Shown here: positions 1 through 9,392 of the stretch, in pieces
How the letters are laid out: every line of letters starts with the position of its first letter
Position numbering within the stretch: the first letter of the stretch is position 1
Assembly: GCA_016711325.1 (NCBI GenBank)
Contig: JADJTH010000008.1
Coordinates: 310,001-374,000 of the forward strand
Length of the DNA: 64,000 nucleotides
DNA from: Nigerium sp.
GTDB lineage: Bacteria; Actinomycetota; Actinomycetes; Propionibacteriales; Propionibacteriaceae
Reading direction: 5' to 3'
Position numbers and translations under genes: made by a program
Notes under the pieces: generated by a model
Seen by the model: the letters and a program-made list of their open reading frames with translations, nothing else
Databases searched by the model: none
Told to the model about the DNA's origin: nothing

Positions 1-1504
1 CAAGGAGATCGAGGTGGGCTTCCCGTCCGCGTCGCAAACCGACTTTGACTTCGTGCGCAGACTGATCACCGAAGACCGCGTTCCCGAGGACGTGCAGATT
101 TCGGTGCTGGTCCAGGCCCGGGAGGATCTGATCTCGCGCACTGCCGAGTCCCTGGTCGGCGCACGACGGGCCAACATCCACCTGTACAACGCGACGGCCG
201 AGCTGTTCCGCCGGGTCGTGTTCAACATCAACGAGGCGCAATGCGTCGCCATGGCGACCCGGGGCACCGCACTGGTGATGAAGTACGCCGAGAAGCACCT
301 GGCCGACACCGAATTCGGCTACCAGTACAGCCCCGAGATCTTCACGCAGACCCCCACCGACTTCGCCATCGAGGTGTGCAACGCGGTCGCCGACGTGTGG
401 CAGCCCGGGCCTGATCGCGAGATCATCTTCAACCTGCCGGCAACCGTCGAGATGAGCACGCCGAACACGTATGCCGACCAGATCGAATACTTCGGCCGGC
501 ACATCGACAACCGCGAGTTCGTCGCCGTGTCGCTGCATCCGCACAACGACCGCGGCACTGCGGCGGCGGCCTCCGAACTGGGCATGATGGCCGGCGCCGA
601 CCGGGTCGAAGGCTGCCTGTTCGGTCACGGCGAGCGCACGGGGAACGTCGACCTGGTGACCCTGGGCATGAACCTGTTCAGCCAGGGCATCGATCCGCAG
701 ATCGACTTCTCCGACATCGACGAGATTCGCCGCACCGTCGAGTACTGCACGGGCCTGCCCGTGCATCCGCGTCACCCCTACGCCGGTGATCTGGTCTACA
801 CGGCGTTCTCCGGATCGCACCAGGACGCGATCAAGAAGGGGCTGGAGGCGCTCGACCGCCGTGCCGCCGAGCAGGGCAAGGGCGTCCACGAGATCACGTG
901 GGAAGCACCGTACCTGCCCATCGATCCGTTCGACGTCGGGCGCACCTACGAGGCCGTCATCCGGGTGAACAGCCAGTCGGGCAAGGGCGGCATGGCCTAC
1001 ATCATGAAGAACGACCACAAGATGGATCTGCCGCGCCGCCTGCAGATCGAGTTCAGCCGGGTCGTCCAACGCCACACCGACGAGGTGGGCGGCGAGGTCA
1101 GCCCCGACGCGATGTGGCAGATCTTCGAAGAGGAGTACTTCGGCGACGTCACCCCGCTCGAACTGATCCGCTATGCCTCGCAGGCTGACAACGGCAATTA
1201 CTCGATCGAGGCCGCAGTGGCGGTGAACGGCATCGAGCGGAAGATCAGCGGCGAAGGCAACGGTCCGCTGTCGGCGTTCGTGGACGCCCTGGGTCTGGGC
1301 GGATTCCACGTACGGGTGCTGGACTACAGCGAGCACGCGCTCAGCGCCGGCGGGGACGCCCTGGCCGCCGCCTACGTCGAGGTCGAGGTCGGCACCGGCA
1401 GCGACACCCGCATCCTGTGGGGTGTCGGGCGCCACGGCTCGATCGTGACCGCCTCGCTGAAGGCCGTGATCAGCGCCATCAACCGCAGCGATCGCGACGA
1501 CTGA
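1..1504 (+). CDS. leuA: 2-isopropylmalate synthase, 5' end outside window
   Basis: Catalyses condensation of acetyl-CoA with 2-oxoisovalerate, the first committed step of leucine synthesis (cytosol). The open frame enters from base 2 (reads KEIEVGFPSASQ), so roughly the first 90 residues of the TIM barrel are missing. The HMGL-type metal motif HPHNDRG lies at about residue 180 of the visible part, and GHGERTGNVD follows. The last ~130 residues match the LeuA regulatory domain, the site of leucine feedback inhibition in the family. The GTG at 14 is an internal codon, not the start. The gene ends 7 bp before a strong terminator, so it is probably the last gene of its transcript. Confidence 0.93.
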   Translation, partial: KEIEVGFPSASQTDFDFVRRLITEDRVPEDVQISVLVQAREDLISRTAESLVGARRANIHLYNATAELFRRVVFNINEAQCVAMATRGTALVMKYAEKHLADTEFGYQYSPEIFTQTPTDFAIEVCNAVADVWQPGPDREIIFNLPATVEMSTPNTYADQIEYFGRHIDNREFVAVSLHPHNDRGTAAAASELGMMAGADRVEGCLFGHGERTGNVDLVTLGMNLFSQGIDPQIDFSDIDEIRRTVEYCTGLPVHPRHPYAGDLVYTAFSGSHQDAIKKGLEALDRRAAEQGKGVHEITWEAPYLPIDPFDVGRTYEAVIRVNSQSGKGGMAYIMKNDHKMDLPRRLQIEFSRVVQRHTDEVGGEVSPDAMWQIFEEEYFGDVTPLELIRYASQADNGNYSIEAAVAVNGIERKISGEGNGPLSAFVDALGLGGFHVRVLDYSEHALSAGGDALAAAYVEVEVGTGSDTRILWGVGRHGSIVTASLKAVISAINRSDRDD

Positions 1505-1510
1505 ACTGTC

Positions 1511-1563
1511 GGCCCGGGCCGTCCGGTTCCCCGCATCCGGGACCGGACGGCCCGGCACTTTTC
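1511..1563 (+). terminator. Rho-independent terminator of leuA
   Basis: A 15-bp stem (1516-1530 pairing with 1539-1553, one G-T mismatch) with an 8-nt loop is followed by CACTTTTC. It sits directly after the leuA stop and before the gdhA promoter. Confidence 0.85.
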
Positions 1564-1598
1564 TGGTGGACATGCCTCCCCGGTCGGGGCCGCGTCTC

Positions 1599-1641
1599 TA
1601 CACTGCGTCACGCCAGTGTTACACGACTCAATCTCAGGAGG
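1599..1641 (+). promoter_or_regulatory. gdhA promoter with inverted repeat and strong RBS
   Basis: TACACT (1599-1604) fits an actinobacterial -10 box. It overlaps the left arm of an inverted repeat, ACACTG (1600-1605) and CAGTGT (1614-1619), which looks like an operator. CAGGAGG (1635-1641) precedes the ATG at 1647. The regulator is not identifiable from sequence. Confidence 0.45.
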
Positions 1642-1646
1642 CCCCC

Positions 1647-2990
1647 ATGGAACTCAGCTCCACCCTGCAGGAGGAATTCGACATCGTCGTGCGTCGCAAC
1701 CCGGGGGAGGCGGAATTCCATCAAGCCGTCCGTGAGGTCCTGGAGTCGTTGGCGCCGGTGATCGACAAGCATCCCGAATATGTCGAGTCCGGCATCATCC
1801 CGCGCGTCTGTGAGCCGAATCGCCAGATCATCTTCAAGGTGAACTGGCAGGATGACCGCGGGCGCGTGCACACCAACCGCGGCTTCCGTGTTCAGTTCAA
1901 CAGCGCGCTCGGACCGTACAAGGGTGGCCTGCGCTTCCACCCCAGCGTCTACCTGGGCATCATCAAGTTCCTCGGATTCGAGCAGATCTTCAAGAATGCC
2001 CTCACCGGCATGCCGATCGGTGGCGGTAAGGGTGGCTCGGACTTCGACCCGAAGGGCCGTTCCGACAACGAGATCATGCGATTCTGTCAGTCCTTCATGA
2101 CTGAGCTGTCGGGTCACATCGGTGCCGATGTCGACGTTCCGGCGGGCGACATCGGTGTGGGCGGTCGCGAGATCGGCTACCTGTTCGGTCAGTACAAGAA
2201 GCTCACGGGGCGCTACGAGTCCGGGGTTCTCACCGGCAAGGCGATCGGGATCGGCGGGTCCCGCGCCCGCACCGAGGCGACCGGGTACGGAACCGTGTAC
2301 TTCGCCAACGAGATGCTCAAGCTGAGCGGCGAGAGCTTCGACGGCAAGAAGGTCGTGGTGTCGGGCTCGGGCAATGTCGCGACTTATGCGGTCGAAAAGG
2401 TGAATCAGCTCGGCGGTACCGTCGTGGCCATGTCCGACTCCGCCGGCTACATCGTCGACGAGAGCGGTCTCGACTTCGAGCAGATCCGCGAGCTCAAGGA
2501 GGTGCGCCGCGGCCGCATCAGCGAGTACGTCGACGCCAACCCGAGCGCGCGCTTCATCGCGGACGGCTCGATCTGGGACGTTCCCTGCGCCATCGCGCTG
2601 CCCTGCGCCACCCAGAACGAGCTCAACATCGGTGGGGCCCGCGCGCTGATCAAGAACGGCTGCACCCTGGTCGCCGAGGGCGCGAACATGCCCTCGACGC
2701 CGGACGCCATTCGCGCGTTCACCTCGAACGGCGTCCGGTTCGCGCCGGGCAAGGCGGCCAACGCCGGCGGCGTGGCCACCTCGGCGCTCGAGATGCAGCA
2801 GAACGCGTCCCGGGACTCGTGGAGCTTCGACCACACCGAGGCGCGGCTGCACGAGATCATGGTCGGCATCCACGCCCGCTGCTACGAGACGGCCGAGGAG
2901 TACGGTACGCCCGGCGATTACGTCATGGGCGCCAACATCGCCAGCTTCCTGCGCGTCGCCGACGCGATGATGGCGCTCGGCGTCATCTGA
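1647..2990 (+). CDS. gdhA: NADP-type glutamate dehydrogenase
   Basis: Assimilates ammonium by reductive amination of 2-oxoglutarate to glutamate; a hexameric cytosolic enzyme. The 447 residues are the usual length of the bacterial NADP-type family. The substrate-binding segment GPYKGGLRFHP is near residue 90, the catalytic lysine is in PIGGGKGGSD, and a Rossmann segment (VVVSGSGNVATYA) is near residue 235. ATG 1647 was chosen because an AGGAGG box precedes it by 5 nt; the open frame extends upstream to 1566 through the promoter region. The 3' end overlaps the convergent gene at 2983 by 8 bp. Confidence 0.95.
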   Translation: MELSSTLQEEFDIVVRRNPGEAEFHQAVREVLESLAPVIDKHPEYVESGIIPRVCEPNRQIIFKVNWQDDRGRVHTNRGFRVQFNSALGPYKGGLRFHPSVYLGIIKFLGFEQIFKNALTGMPIGGGKGGSDFDPKGRSDNEIMRFCQSFMTELSGHIGADVDVPAGDIGVGGREIGYLFGQYKKLTGRYESGVLTGKAIGIGGSRARTEATGYGTVYFANEMLKLSGESFDGKKVVVSGSGNVATYAVEKVNQLGGTVVAMSDSAGYIVDESGLDFEQIRELKEVRRGRISEYVDANPSARFIADGSIWDVPCAIALPCATQNELNIGGARALIKNGCTLVAEGANMPSTPDAIRAFTSNGVRFAPGKAANAGGVATSALEMQQNASRDSWSFDHTEARLHEIMVGIHARCYETAEEYGTPGDYVMGANIASFLRVADAMMALGVI

Positions 2991-5571
2991 GAGCGGACGC
3001 CGGCGCGCACACCACGCGCTGGCTGACGATGTCGGAGTAGAGCTCCAACCCGTCGAACCGGGCCACGTGGATCACGTCCGCGAGGCCCGGTTCCGCGTCC
3101 GGGACGAGTTCGCCGAACAGGTTGGGCCGCGTGAGCGCGAGTTCGGGGTGGAAGGTGACGCCGGGGCGCTCGCCGAAGACGGCGGCGTAGAAGATGCCGG
3201 TCTCGACCAGGTCCTGGAAGAAGTGGCTGCCGTAGCTGAGCTCGGGCCGGAAGCCGCCGGCGGCGTAGGTGGTCTCGACCAACGCGGCCGCGTGGCTGAT
3301 CTCGGTGAACCGGACGGGGACGCCCAGCGAGACCGTGGTCGTGCCCCACCGGCCAGGCCCGATCAGCAGGAAGGACTGTTCGCGCAGCGCCCGGTTGAGG
3401 GTGCCGATGCCGCGTGCGACCGCGTGCCGCGCGGGACTGCCGAGGCGCAGGTAGGCGTCGGGGCGGACCATGACCACGTGCGTGAGCGGCAACCGGACGT
3501 TGCCGCCCATGAAGTCTCCGTGAGCGGCAAACAGGACGCGGTCGGCGTCCGCTATCTCGGGCATGGCGACGGCGGCGCCCGGGCCGCGGGTCTGCAATGG
3601 TCGGCACTGGACGACGCCGATACGCGGCGAGCCGTCGGTGGCGATGTTGACCGTGAACTCGACGTCGACGGGGTAGTCGTAGGCGTCCGCCAAGGTGGCC
3701 AGGATGCTGCGCATGATCGAGGGGAACCGCGTGCGCGCGAGGAGTCCGCGGAAGTCGGCGACGATGGGGGGTGGCCCCGAGGGGCGCCGGCCGGAGCCGC
3801 GTTCCCGTTCGGCCAACCGGCGCAGCACCGCCGTGTCGGGGCTGACGAACAGCGACCAGTCGGCGCGGACGTCCGTGCCCGCCAGGGAGTCGAGACGCAC
3901 GGTGGTGAAGGCGTTGGTGGCCACGTCGATCGCGTCCACGCGACGCTGACTGTGCGCCGACAGATCCTCGGCGTCCGACAGACGCCCGCGTAGCGGATCG
4001 TCCAGGGCGACGATCCGCGCGTGGTCGGTGGTGGTGCGGTCGACGGCGCGTGTGCCCATGCCGATGACCAGGCGCAGCATGCCCGCCTCGGAGTCCACGC
4101 CGGCGTCCCACGTGTAGAGATTGGACGAGTTCGCCACTCCCGCGGCGTGCGGGAAGAACAGGGATCCGTGATGATCGCCCGATACCCTCTGGACGAGGAT
4201 CGCCATCTGTTCGTCCGCCTCGGCCAGCCCGCGCGTCTGCCGATAGGTGAGCGCGTCGGGGCTCATCGCGGACGCGTACACGGTGCGGACGGCGTCCTCG
4301 AGGGCCGCCAGGCGCTCCTCGGGGCTGCCCTGGTTGGCGAGGAAGACCGAGTCGTACTTGCCCGCGAACGCGCTGCCGTAGTTGTCTTCGAGCAGCGAGC
4401 TGGAGCGCACGATGACGGGGGCCTGGCCGTAGTGCTCCAGCATGCCGAGGAACTCCTCGCGCACGGTGAGCGGAAACCGTCCGGTCGGCAGCGCCTCGTG
4501 CAGCGCCGCACCCGCGCTCAGGAATCCTGCGGGCGAGCGTTGGGCGAGGCGGTGCTCCCACCACCCATTGGCCACCAGGTAGGTGTAGAACACGTCGGTG
4601 CCGATGTGGAACGAGTCATGGGGCTCGAGGTCGGCGGCGAAGGTGTCGCCGGCGGCGTGGGCGAGGATGGCGCGGGCCGTGAGCATGCCGACCGCCTTGC
4701 CACCGATGTGACCGGTGCCGACCAGCCGGGTGGCCGCGAGCACCAGGTCGGGCAGCGTCAGGTGCCGGCGGGCGAGTGCGCCCATCCGGTCGGTGGCGCG
4801 GCCCAGCAGCGCGTCGGCGAGCACCGCGTGCGCGTGCGCCTGTTGCGCCGGCCCGGCGTCCAGGGCGTCGAAGGCGGAGTCGACGAGCCGGGTCCAGTGG
4901 TCGGGGCGGGGGCGCCGGCGTCCTTGCGCCGCCGACAGCCGCGCGGACGCTTCGGAGGAGGTGACGGGTGTGGCCTCGGTGTCGCGGATGTGGTGCGGGA
5001 AGAACATGGTCGGCGAGCTGCGGCCGTCCACCTTGAGCGGGTGCACGTACACCTCGTCGTCGGCGACCTGCAGGTCGAACAGGACCTGCGTCGTCTCGCG
5101 GATGCCTGCCAGGGTGGCGAGGGTGGTCTCGTCGCGCAGCAGCGGGAAGTAGGCGATGGTGTCGAGTTCGTACAGGAAAGGGCAGGTGACCTTGAAGAAG
5201 TTCATCACCATCAGGTCGGAATGCCAGGCGTCGCGCAGCTCGGCGAGCGAGTCGAACACGTAGAACGCGCGCGGCCCCGCGGCGGCGATGAGGTCGTGCA
5301 CCGCCGTCGCGAACGGCTCGAAACCGGCGGCCGGATCCAACACGTGTTCCTCGACGTCGTCGCCGCCGACGAACGGATCGTGGCTCGCGAAGCGCACGTA
5401 GACGAGGCGGCGCCCCTGGGCGCGGGCCGAGCGCAGGAAGGGGATCAGGATGCGGGTGAAGTCGTCCAGGTTGGAGCACTGCCACACGACGTTGTCGCCG
5501 ATCCTCAGGCCGGTGATCGCGGCGTCCAGGCCGGCCATGCCCGTGCCTGGGTGTTGCAGCGCTGCAGTCAT
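2983..5571 (-). CDS. PEP/pyruvate-binding (PPDK N-type) protein with RecA-like N-terminus
   Basis: 862 residues. The first ~200 look like a KaiC/RAD55-type fold (GLDAAITGLRIGDNVVWQ) without a clear Walker A. Residues ~285-860 match the ATP-grasp, PEP/pyruvate-binding domain of PEP synthase and pyruvate phosphate dikinase, with GHIGGKAVGM, PVIVRSSSLLEDNYGSAFAGK and a late GPGRWG. The swivelling phosphohistidine domain and the C-terminal TIM barrel of true PEP synthases are absent, so it cannot be a complete PEP synthase. A regulatory or partner-dependent phosphotransfer role is possible but unproven. It is transcribed convergently to gdhA and divergently from ppgK. Confidence 0.8.
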   Translation of the reverse strand: MTAALQHPGTGMAGLDAAITGLRIGDNVVWQCSNLDDFTRILIPFLRSARAQGRRLVYVRFASHDPFVGGDDVEEHVLDPAAGFEPFATAVHDLIAAAGPRAFYVFDSLAELRDAWHSDLMVMNFFKVTCPFLYELDTIAYFPLLRDETTLATLAGIRETTQVLFDLQVADDEVYVHPLKVDGRSSPTMFFPHHIRDTEATPVTSSEASARLSAAQGRRRPRPDHWTRLVDSAFDALDAGPAQQAHAHAVLADALLGRATDRMGALARRHLTLPDLVLAATRLVGTGHIGGKAVGMLTARAILAHAAGDTFAADLEPHDSFHIGTDVFYTYLVANGWWEHRLAQRSPAGFLSAGAALHEALPTGRFPLTVREEFLGMLEHYGQAPVIVRSSSLLEDNYGSAFAGKYDSVFLANQGSPEERLAALEDAVRTVYASAMSPDALTYRQTRGLAEADEQMAILVQRVSGDHHGSLFFPHAAGVANSSNLYTWDAGVDSEAGMLRLVIGMGTRAVDRTTTDHARIVALDDPLRGRLSDAEDLSAHSQRRVDAIDVATNAFTTVRLDSLAGTDVRADWSLFVSPDTAVLRRLAERERGSGRRPSGPPPIVADFRGLLARTRFPSIMRSILATLADAYDYPVDVEFTVNIATDGSPRIGVVQCRPLQTRGPGAAVAMPEIADADRVLFAAHGDFMGGNVRLPLTHVVMVRPDAYLRLGSPARHAVARGIGTLNRALREQSFLLIGPGRWGTTTVSLGVPVRFTEISHAAALVETTYAAGGFRPELSYGSHFFQDLVETGIFYAAVFGERPGVTFHPELALTRPNLFGELVPDAEPGLADVIHVARFDGLELYSDIVSQRVVCAPASALR

Positions 5572-5661
5572 GAAGGAACGCTACCGTGACGGGCGGTCGA
5601 ATCGGTTGCCCATCGGGGGCACGTGGGCCAGACTGCTGGCGGGCGAACGGGAGGATTGGAC

Positions 5662-6405
5662 ATGGGCAACGGATTCGGCATCGATATCGGCGGCACGGGG
5701 ATCAAGGGCGCTCTGGTCGACCTCGACCGGGGCGTTCTGGCGGGGGAGCGCGTCCGCATCCCGACGCCGCAGCCGGCCACCGTCGCGGCCGTCCTCGATA
5801 CCGTGCAGGCAGTCATCGACCAGGCCGGCTGGGACGGCCCCGTGGGGTGCACGTTCCCCGGGATCGTCCGTCACGGTGTGATCGGCTCGGCGGCCAACGT
5901 CGACAAGGGCTGGATCGGCGTGAATCTCGCTGAGCAGCTGAGCGGCCGGACCGGTCATCCGGCGGTGGTGCTCAACGACGCGGACGCCGCGGGCATCGCC
6001 GAGATGCGATTCGGGGCCGGACGCGGCCGGGGCGGTGTGGTGATGATCGTGACGCTCGGCACGGGCATCGGCACCGCCGTCTTCGTTGACGGCGTCCTCG
6101 TGCCGAACACCGAACTCGGGCACGTCGAGCTCGACGGCGTCGACACCGAGACGCGGACGTCGGCAGCGGCGCGCGAGCGCGAGAGCCTCGGCTTCGCGGA
6201 GTGGTCGGTGCGGCTTCAGCGCTACTTCAGCCATATGGAGATGCTGTTCTCGCCCGACCTGTTCATCGTCGGCGGCGGCATCAGCAAGAAGGCCGACAAG
6301 TTCTTGCCACGGCTCAGCCTGGCCACCGAGATCGTTCCCGCGCAGCTGCTCAACCAGTCGGGCATCGTGGGCGCTGCCGTCGAGGCGGCGCGCGCCGCGG
6401 GCTGA
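5662..6405 (+). CDS. ppgK: polyphosphate glucokinase
   Basis: Phosphorylates glucose to glucose-6-phosphate using polyphosphate (family enzymes often also use ATP); typical of actinobacteria. The 247 residues have the ROK-type phosphate loop DIGGTGIKGALVD at the N-terminus, the catalytic aspartate in VLNDADAAGIAEMRFG, and LGTGIGTAVF. It lacks the cysteine zinc motif of ordinary ROK glucokinases, which supports the PPGK assignment. ATG 5662 is used because GGGAGG lies 8 nt upstream; the open frame extends to 5623. It is divergent from the PEP-binding gene. Confidence 0.92.
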   Translation: MGNGFGIDIGGTGIKGALVDLDRGVLAGERVRIPTPQPATVAAVLDTVQAVIDQAGWDGPVGCTFPGIVRHGVIGSAANVDKGWIGVNLAEQLSGRTGHPAVVLNDADAAGIAEMRFGAGRGRGGVVMIVTLGTGIGTAVFVDGVLVPNTELGHVELDGVDTETRTSAAARERESLGFAEWSVRLQRYFSHMEMLFSPDLFIVGGGISKKADKFLPRLSLATEIVPAQLLNQSGIVGAAVEAARAAG

Positions 6406-6552
6406 GGTCGCCACGCCGGGCCGGCGGAGGCGATCGACCGCCGAGTCAGGCCGGCCCCGGAACCTCCCGATCGGGCCGTTACCCCCGCCTGACCGGCGCG
6501 CGGCCCTGGTTTCACGTCCGGGCCCGCCACGGGGAGGGCAGGTGCGCGGGGA

Positions 6553-6565
6553 TAGAATCGCGCGC
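6553..6565 (+). promoter_or_regulatory. leaderless promoter of argG
   Basis: TAGAAT at 6553-6558 ends 7 nt before the ATG at 6566. Transcription would start at or next to the start codon, and there is no Shine-Dalgarno sequence. Confidence 0.65.
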
Positions 6566-7987
6566 ATGTCCAAAGTGCTCATGAAGCTCCCTGTCGGGGA
6601 GAAGGTCGGCCTGGCCTTCTCCGGCGGCCTCGACACGTCGGTGGCGGTCGCCTGGATGCGTGAGAAGGGCGCGATTCCCTACACCTACACCGCCGACATC
6701 GGGCAGTACGACGAGCCTGACATCGACTCGGTCCCCGGCCGCGCCGCGGCGTACGGCGCCGAGGGCTACCGGATGGTCGACTGCACCACCGAGCTGGTCA
6801 ACGAGGGTCTGGTCGCGTTGGCGTGCGGGGCCTTTCACATCCGCTCCGCGGGCGTGCCGTACTTCAACACCACGCCGCTGGGCCGCGCGGTCACCGGCAC
6901 GATGCTGGTGCGCGCGATGCGCGCCGACGATGTTCACGTGTGGGGCGACGGCTCCACCTACAAGGGCAACGACATCGAACGGTTCTACCGCTACGGGCTG
7001 CTGGCCAACCCGCAGCTGCGCATCTACAAGCCGTGGCTGGACGCCGACTTCGTCCGTGAACTGGGCGGTCGCGACGAGATGAGCCAGTGGCTCGCCGAAC
7101 GCAAGCTGCCCTACCGCGACTCCAAGGAGAAGGCCTACTCCACCGACGCCAACATCTGGGGCGCCACGCACGAGGCCAAGAAGCTGGAGTACCTGGGCAC
7201 GGGCATCGAGATCGTCGACCCGATCATGGGTGTCGCGTTCTGGCGCGACGATGTGGAGATCGCGCCCGAGGTCGTGACCGTCGTGTTCGAGCAGGGCATG
7301 CCGGTGAGCATCAACGGCCAGGCCTTCGCCTCACCGGTCGAGCTGGTGCGCGAGGCCAACACGATCGGCGGACGCCACGGGCTCGGCATGTCCGACCAGG
7401 TCGAGAACCGGATCATCGAGGCGAAGAGCCGTGGCATCTACGAGGCGCCCGGCATGGCGCTGCTGCACATCGCCTACGAGCGCCTGGTGAACGCCATCCA
7501 CAACGAGGACACGGTCGCCAGCTACCACAACGAGGGGCGCAAACTCGGCCGGCTGCTGTACGAAGGCCGCTGGCTCGACCCACAGGCGTTGATGATCCGC
7601 ACCTCGCTGCAGCAGTGGGTGGCCTCCGCGATCAGCGGTGAGGTCACCGTGAAGCTGCGCCGTGGCTGGGACTACTCGATCCTGGACACCGCCGGTCCCA
7701 CGCTGTCCTACCATCCCGAGAAGCTCTCGATGGAGCGCGTCGAGGACGCGGCGTTCGGGCCGGTCGACCGCATCGGCCAGCTCACCATGCGCAACCTCGA
7801 CATCGCCGACACCCGGACGCGGCTGGAGCAGTACTCCGCGCTCGGCCTGGTCGGCGGAGCGATCTCCGAACTGGTCGGCGAACTGGACGCCGGCCAGGCA
7901 CGCGCCATCGCCACGCTCAGCGACGCGACCCCCGACGCGATCGAGGCGGCGCAGATGAGCTCGGGCATGGAGACGGGGACGGACTGA
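6566..7987 (+). CDS. argG: argininosuccinate synthase
   Basis: Joins citrulline and aspartate with ATP hydrolysis to AMP in arginine synthesis. The 473 residues match the longer E. coli-type ArgG rather than the ~400-residue type. The PP-loop ATP motif LAFSGGLDTSVAVAWM is at residues 15-30; the aspartate/citrulline region includes TTPLGRAVTGT and GDGSTYKGND. ATG 6566 is chosen over the upstream open frame because homology and the leaderless -10 box agree. The stop codon overlaps the probable CTG start of the MATE gene. Confidence 0.95.
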   Translation: MSKVLMKLPVGEKVGLAFSGGLDTSVAVAWMREKGAIPYTYTADIGQYDEPDIDSVPGRAAAYGAEGYRMVDCTTELVNEGLVALACGAFHIRSAGVPYFNTTPLGRAVTGTMLVRAMRADDVHVWGDGSTYKGNDIERFYRYGLLANPQLRIYKPWLDADFVRELGGRDEMSQWLAERKLPYRDSKEKAYSTDANIWGATHEAKKLEYLGTGIEIVDPIMGVAFWRDDVEIAPEVVTVVFEQGMPVSINGQAFASPVELVREANTIGGRHGLGMSDQVENRIIEAKSRGIYEAPGMALLHIAYERLVNAIHNEDTVASYHNEGRKLGRLLYEGRWLDPQALMIRTSLQQWVASAISGEVTVKLRRGWDYSILDTAGPTLSYHPEKLSMERVEDAAFGPVDRIGQLTMRNLDIADTRTRLEQYSALGLVGGAISELVGELDAGQARAIATLSDATPDAIEAAQMSSGMETGTD

Positions 7988-9312
7988 TCCACGGGCCTGA
8001 GCACCCGGACGCCGGGCGCCGCCTCGATCGCGAGATCCTGGGGCTGGCGATCCCGGCGTTCGCCACGCTCGTCGCCGAGCCGCTGCTGATCCTGGTCGAC
8101 ACGTTCGTCATCGCCCACCTCGGCACCCCCCACCTGGGTGGCCTCACGCTGGCCTCCAGCGTGTTGGCCATCGTGATCGGCCTGTCGGTGTTCCTGGCCT
8201 ACGGTACGACCGCGACCGTCTCGCGCCGCATCGGAGCCGGAGACCGCGCGGGCGCCCTCGCCGGCGGTCTGGACGGCCTGGCGCTGGGCCTGATCATCGG
8301 CCTCGCCGCGGTGCTGGTGCTGGTTCCCGGCGCGCCGGTGATCCTCGCCTGGTACGGAGGCACGCCCGAGGTGACCGCGCTGGGCGTCCAGTACCTGAGG
8401 ATCGTGGCGCTCGGCCTGCCTGCGCAGATGCTGATGCTCGCCTCGACCGGCGTGCTGCGCGGGCTGCAGGACACACGCACGCCGCTGCGCGTCGTCGTGA
8501 CCGTCAACCTGCTCAACATCGCGCTGAACGTGGTGCTCGTGCTCGGGTGGGGGTTCGGCATCCAGGGTGCGGCCGCCGGCACGGCGATCTCGCAGTGGGT
8601 GGGTGCGCTCATCATGGCCGGTCTGGTGCTCCGCGGGGCCAGGCGCGAAGGGGTTGCGCTGCGACCCCATCCCACGGGGGTGCTGGCGGCCGCCCGCCTC
8701 GGCGGATGGCTGGTCGTGCGGAACGGCTCGCTGCAGGCGGCGCTCGCGCTCACCACGGTCACGGCCGCCTCGCTCGGTACCGTCGCTCTCGCGGCGCACC
8801 AGGTGGTCGCGGCCGTGTGGGCGCTGGTGGCGCACGGTCTGGACGCCTTCGCGATCGCCGCCCAGGCGATGGTCGGGCTGAGGCTCGGCGGTGGGCACAC
8901 CGCGGCGGCCCGCGGCGTCCTGCGACGCGTGCTTGCGTGGGGCGCCGGGTTCGGCGCGGTGACCGGCGTGCTGCTGGTACTGGTCCGGACGCCCCTGGCT
9001 GGACTGTTCGGCACCGACGGGGCCGTGCAGGACGCCGCCGCGGCGGCCCTGCTCGTGGTGGCGCTGGCCGCCCCCATCGGTGCGGTCGCATTCCAGTTCG
9101 ACGGCATCCTGATCGGCGCCGGGGACGCACGCTTCCTCGCGATCGCGGGCCTGGTGACCACCGCCGTATACGCCCCCTTCGTGCTGGCGGTGATGGCCAC
9201 CGACGCCGGGCTGACGTGGCTGTGGGCGGCGTACGCCGGGTGGCTCGGCTGCCGGTCGATCGCGCTGGCCTGGCGCACGCGTGGAACGGCTTGGATGCGA
9301 ACCGGTGCCTGA
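7984..9312 (+). CDS. MATE-family (DinF-like) efflux transporter
   Basis: Membrane exporter of the MATE family, about twelve hydrophobic segments, using ion gradients to expel drugs or metabolites. Homology to the first helix begins by about residue 17 (REILGLAIPAFATLVAEPLL). The first ATG/GTG in frame, GTG 8161, would delete the first helix. No ATG, GTG or TTG lies upstream before argG, so CTG at 7984, overlapping the argG TGA as CTGA, is the best candidate start. Coupling to argG translation would then explain the absence of a promoter. Substrate unknown. Confidence 0.75.
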   Translation: MIHGPEHPDAGRRLDREILGLAIPAFATLVAEPLLILVDTFVIAHLGTPHLGGLTLASSVLAIVIGLSVFLAYGTTATVSRRIGAGDRAGALAGGLDGLALGLIIGLAAVLVLVPGAPVILAWYGGTPEVTALGVQYLRIVALGLPAQMLMLASTGVLRGLQDTRTPLRVVVTVNLLNIALNVVLVLGWGFGIQGAAAGTAISQWVGALIMAGLVLRGARREGVALRPHPTGVLAAARLGGWLVVRNGSLQAALALTTVTAASLGTVALAAHQVVAAVWALVAHGLDAFAIAAQAMVGLRLGGGHTAAARGVLRRVLAWGAGFGAVTGVLLVLVRTPLAGLFGTDGAVQDAAAAALLVVALAAPIGAVAFQFDGILIGAGDARFLAIAGLVTTAVYAPFVLAVMATDAGLTWLWAAYAGWLGCRSIALAWRTRGTAWMRTGA

Positions 9313-9327
9313 ACGCCGGCGAGCGCA

Positions 9328-9333
9328 TAAGCT
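9328..9333 (+). promoter_or_regulatory. -10 box of the Usp gene
   Basis: TAAGCT lies about 60 bp upstream of the ATG at 9393, leaving a 5' leader of roughly 50 nt that ends in a purine-rich RBS (GAGGAGGGAGCAGGGG). Confidence 0.4.
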
Positions 9334-9392
9334 GGGGGCAACCCGGAACCACGGCGCAGCGGGCTTCACTCACCGAGGAGGGAGCAGGGGCT

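Noticed and set aside
4021..5589. 522-codon plus-strand frame
   Set aside because: Antisense to the PEP-binding gene with V/G/R-rich shadow composition.
7708..9369. 553-codon minus-strand frame
   Set aside because: Antisense to argG and the MATE gene, His/Arg/Gln-rich, no start signal or family pattern.
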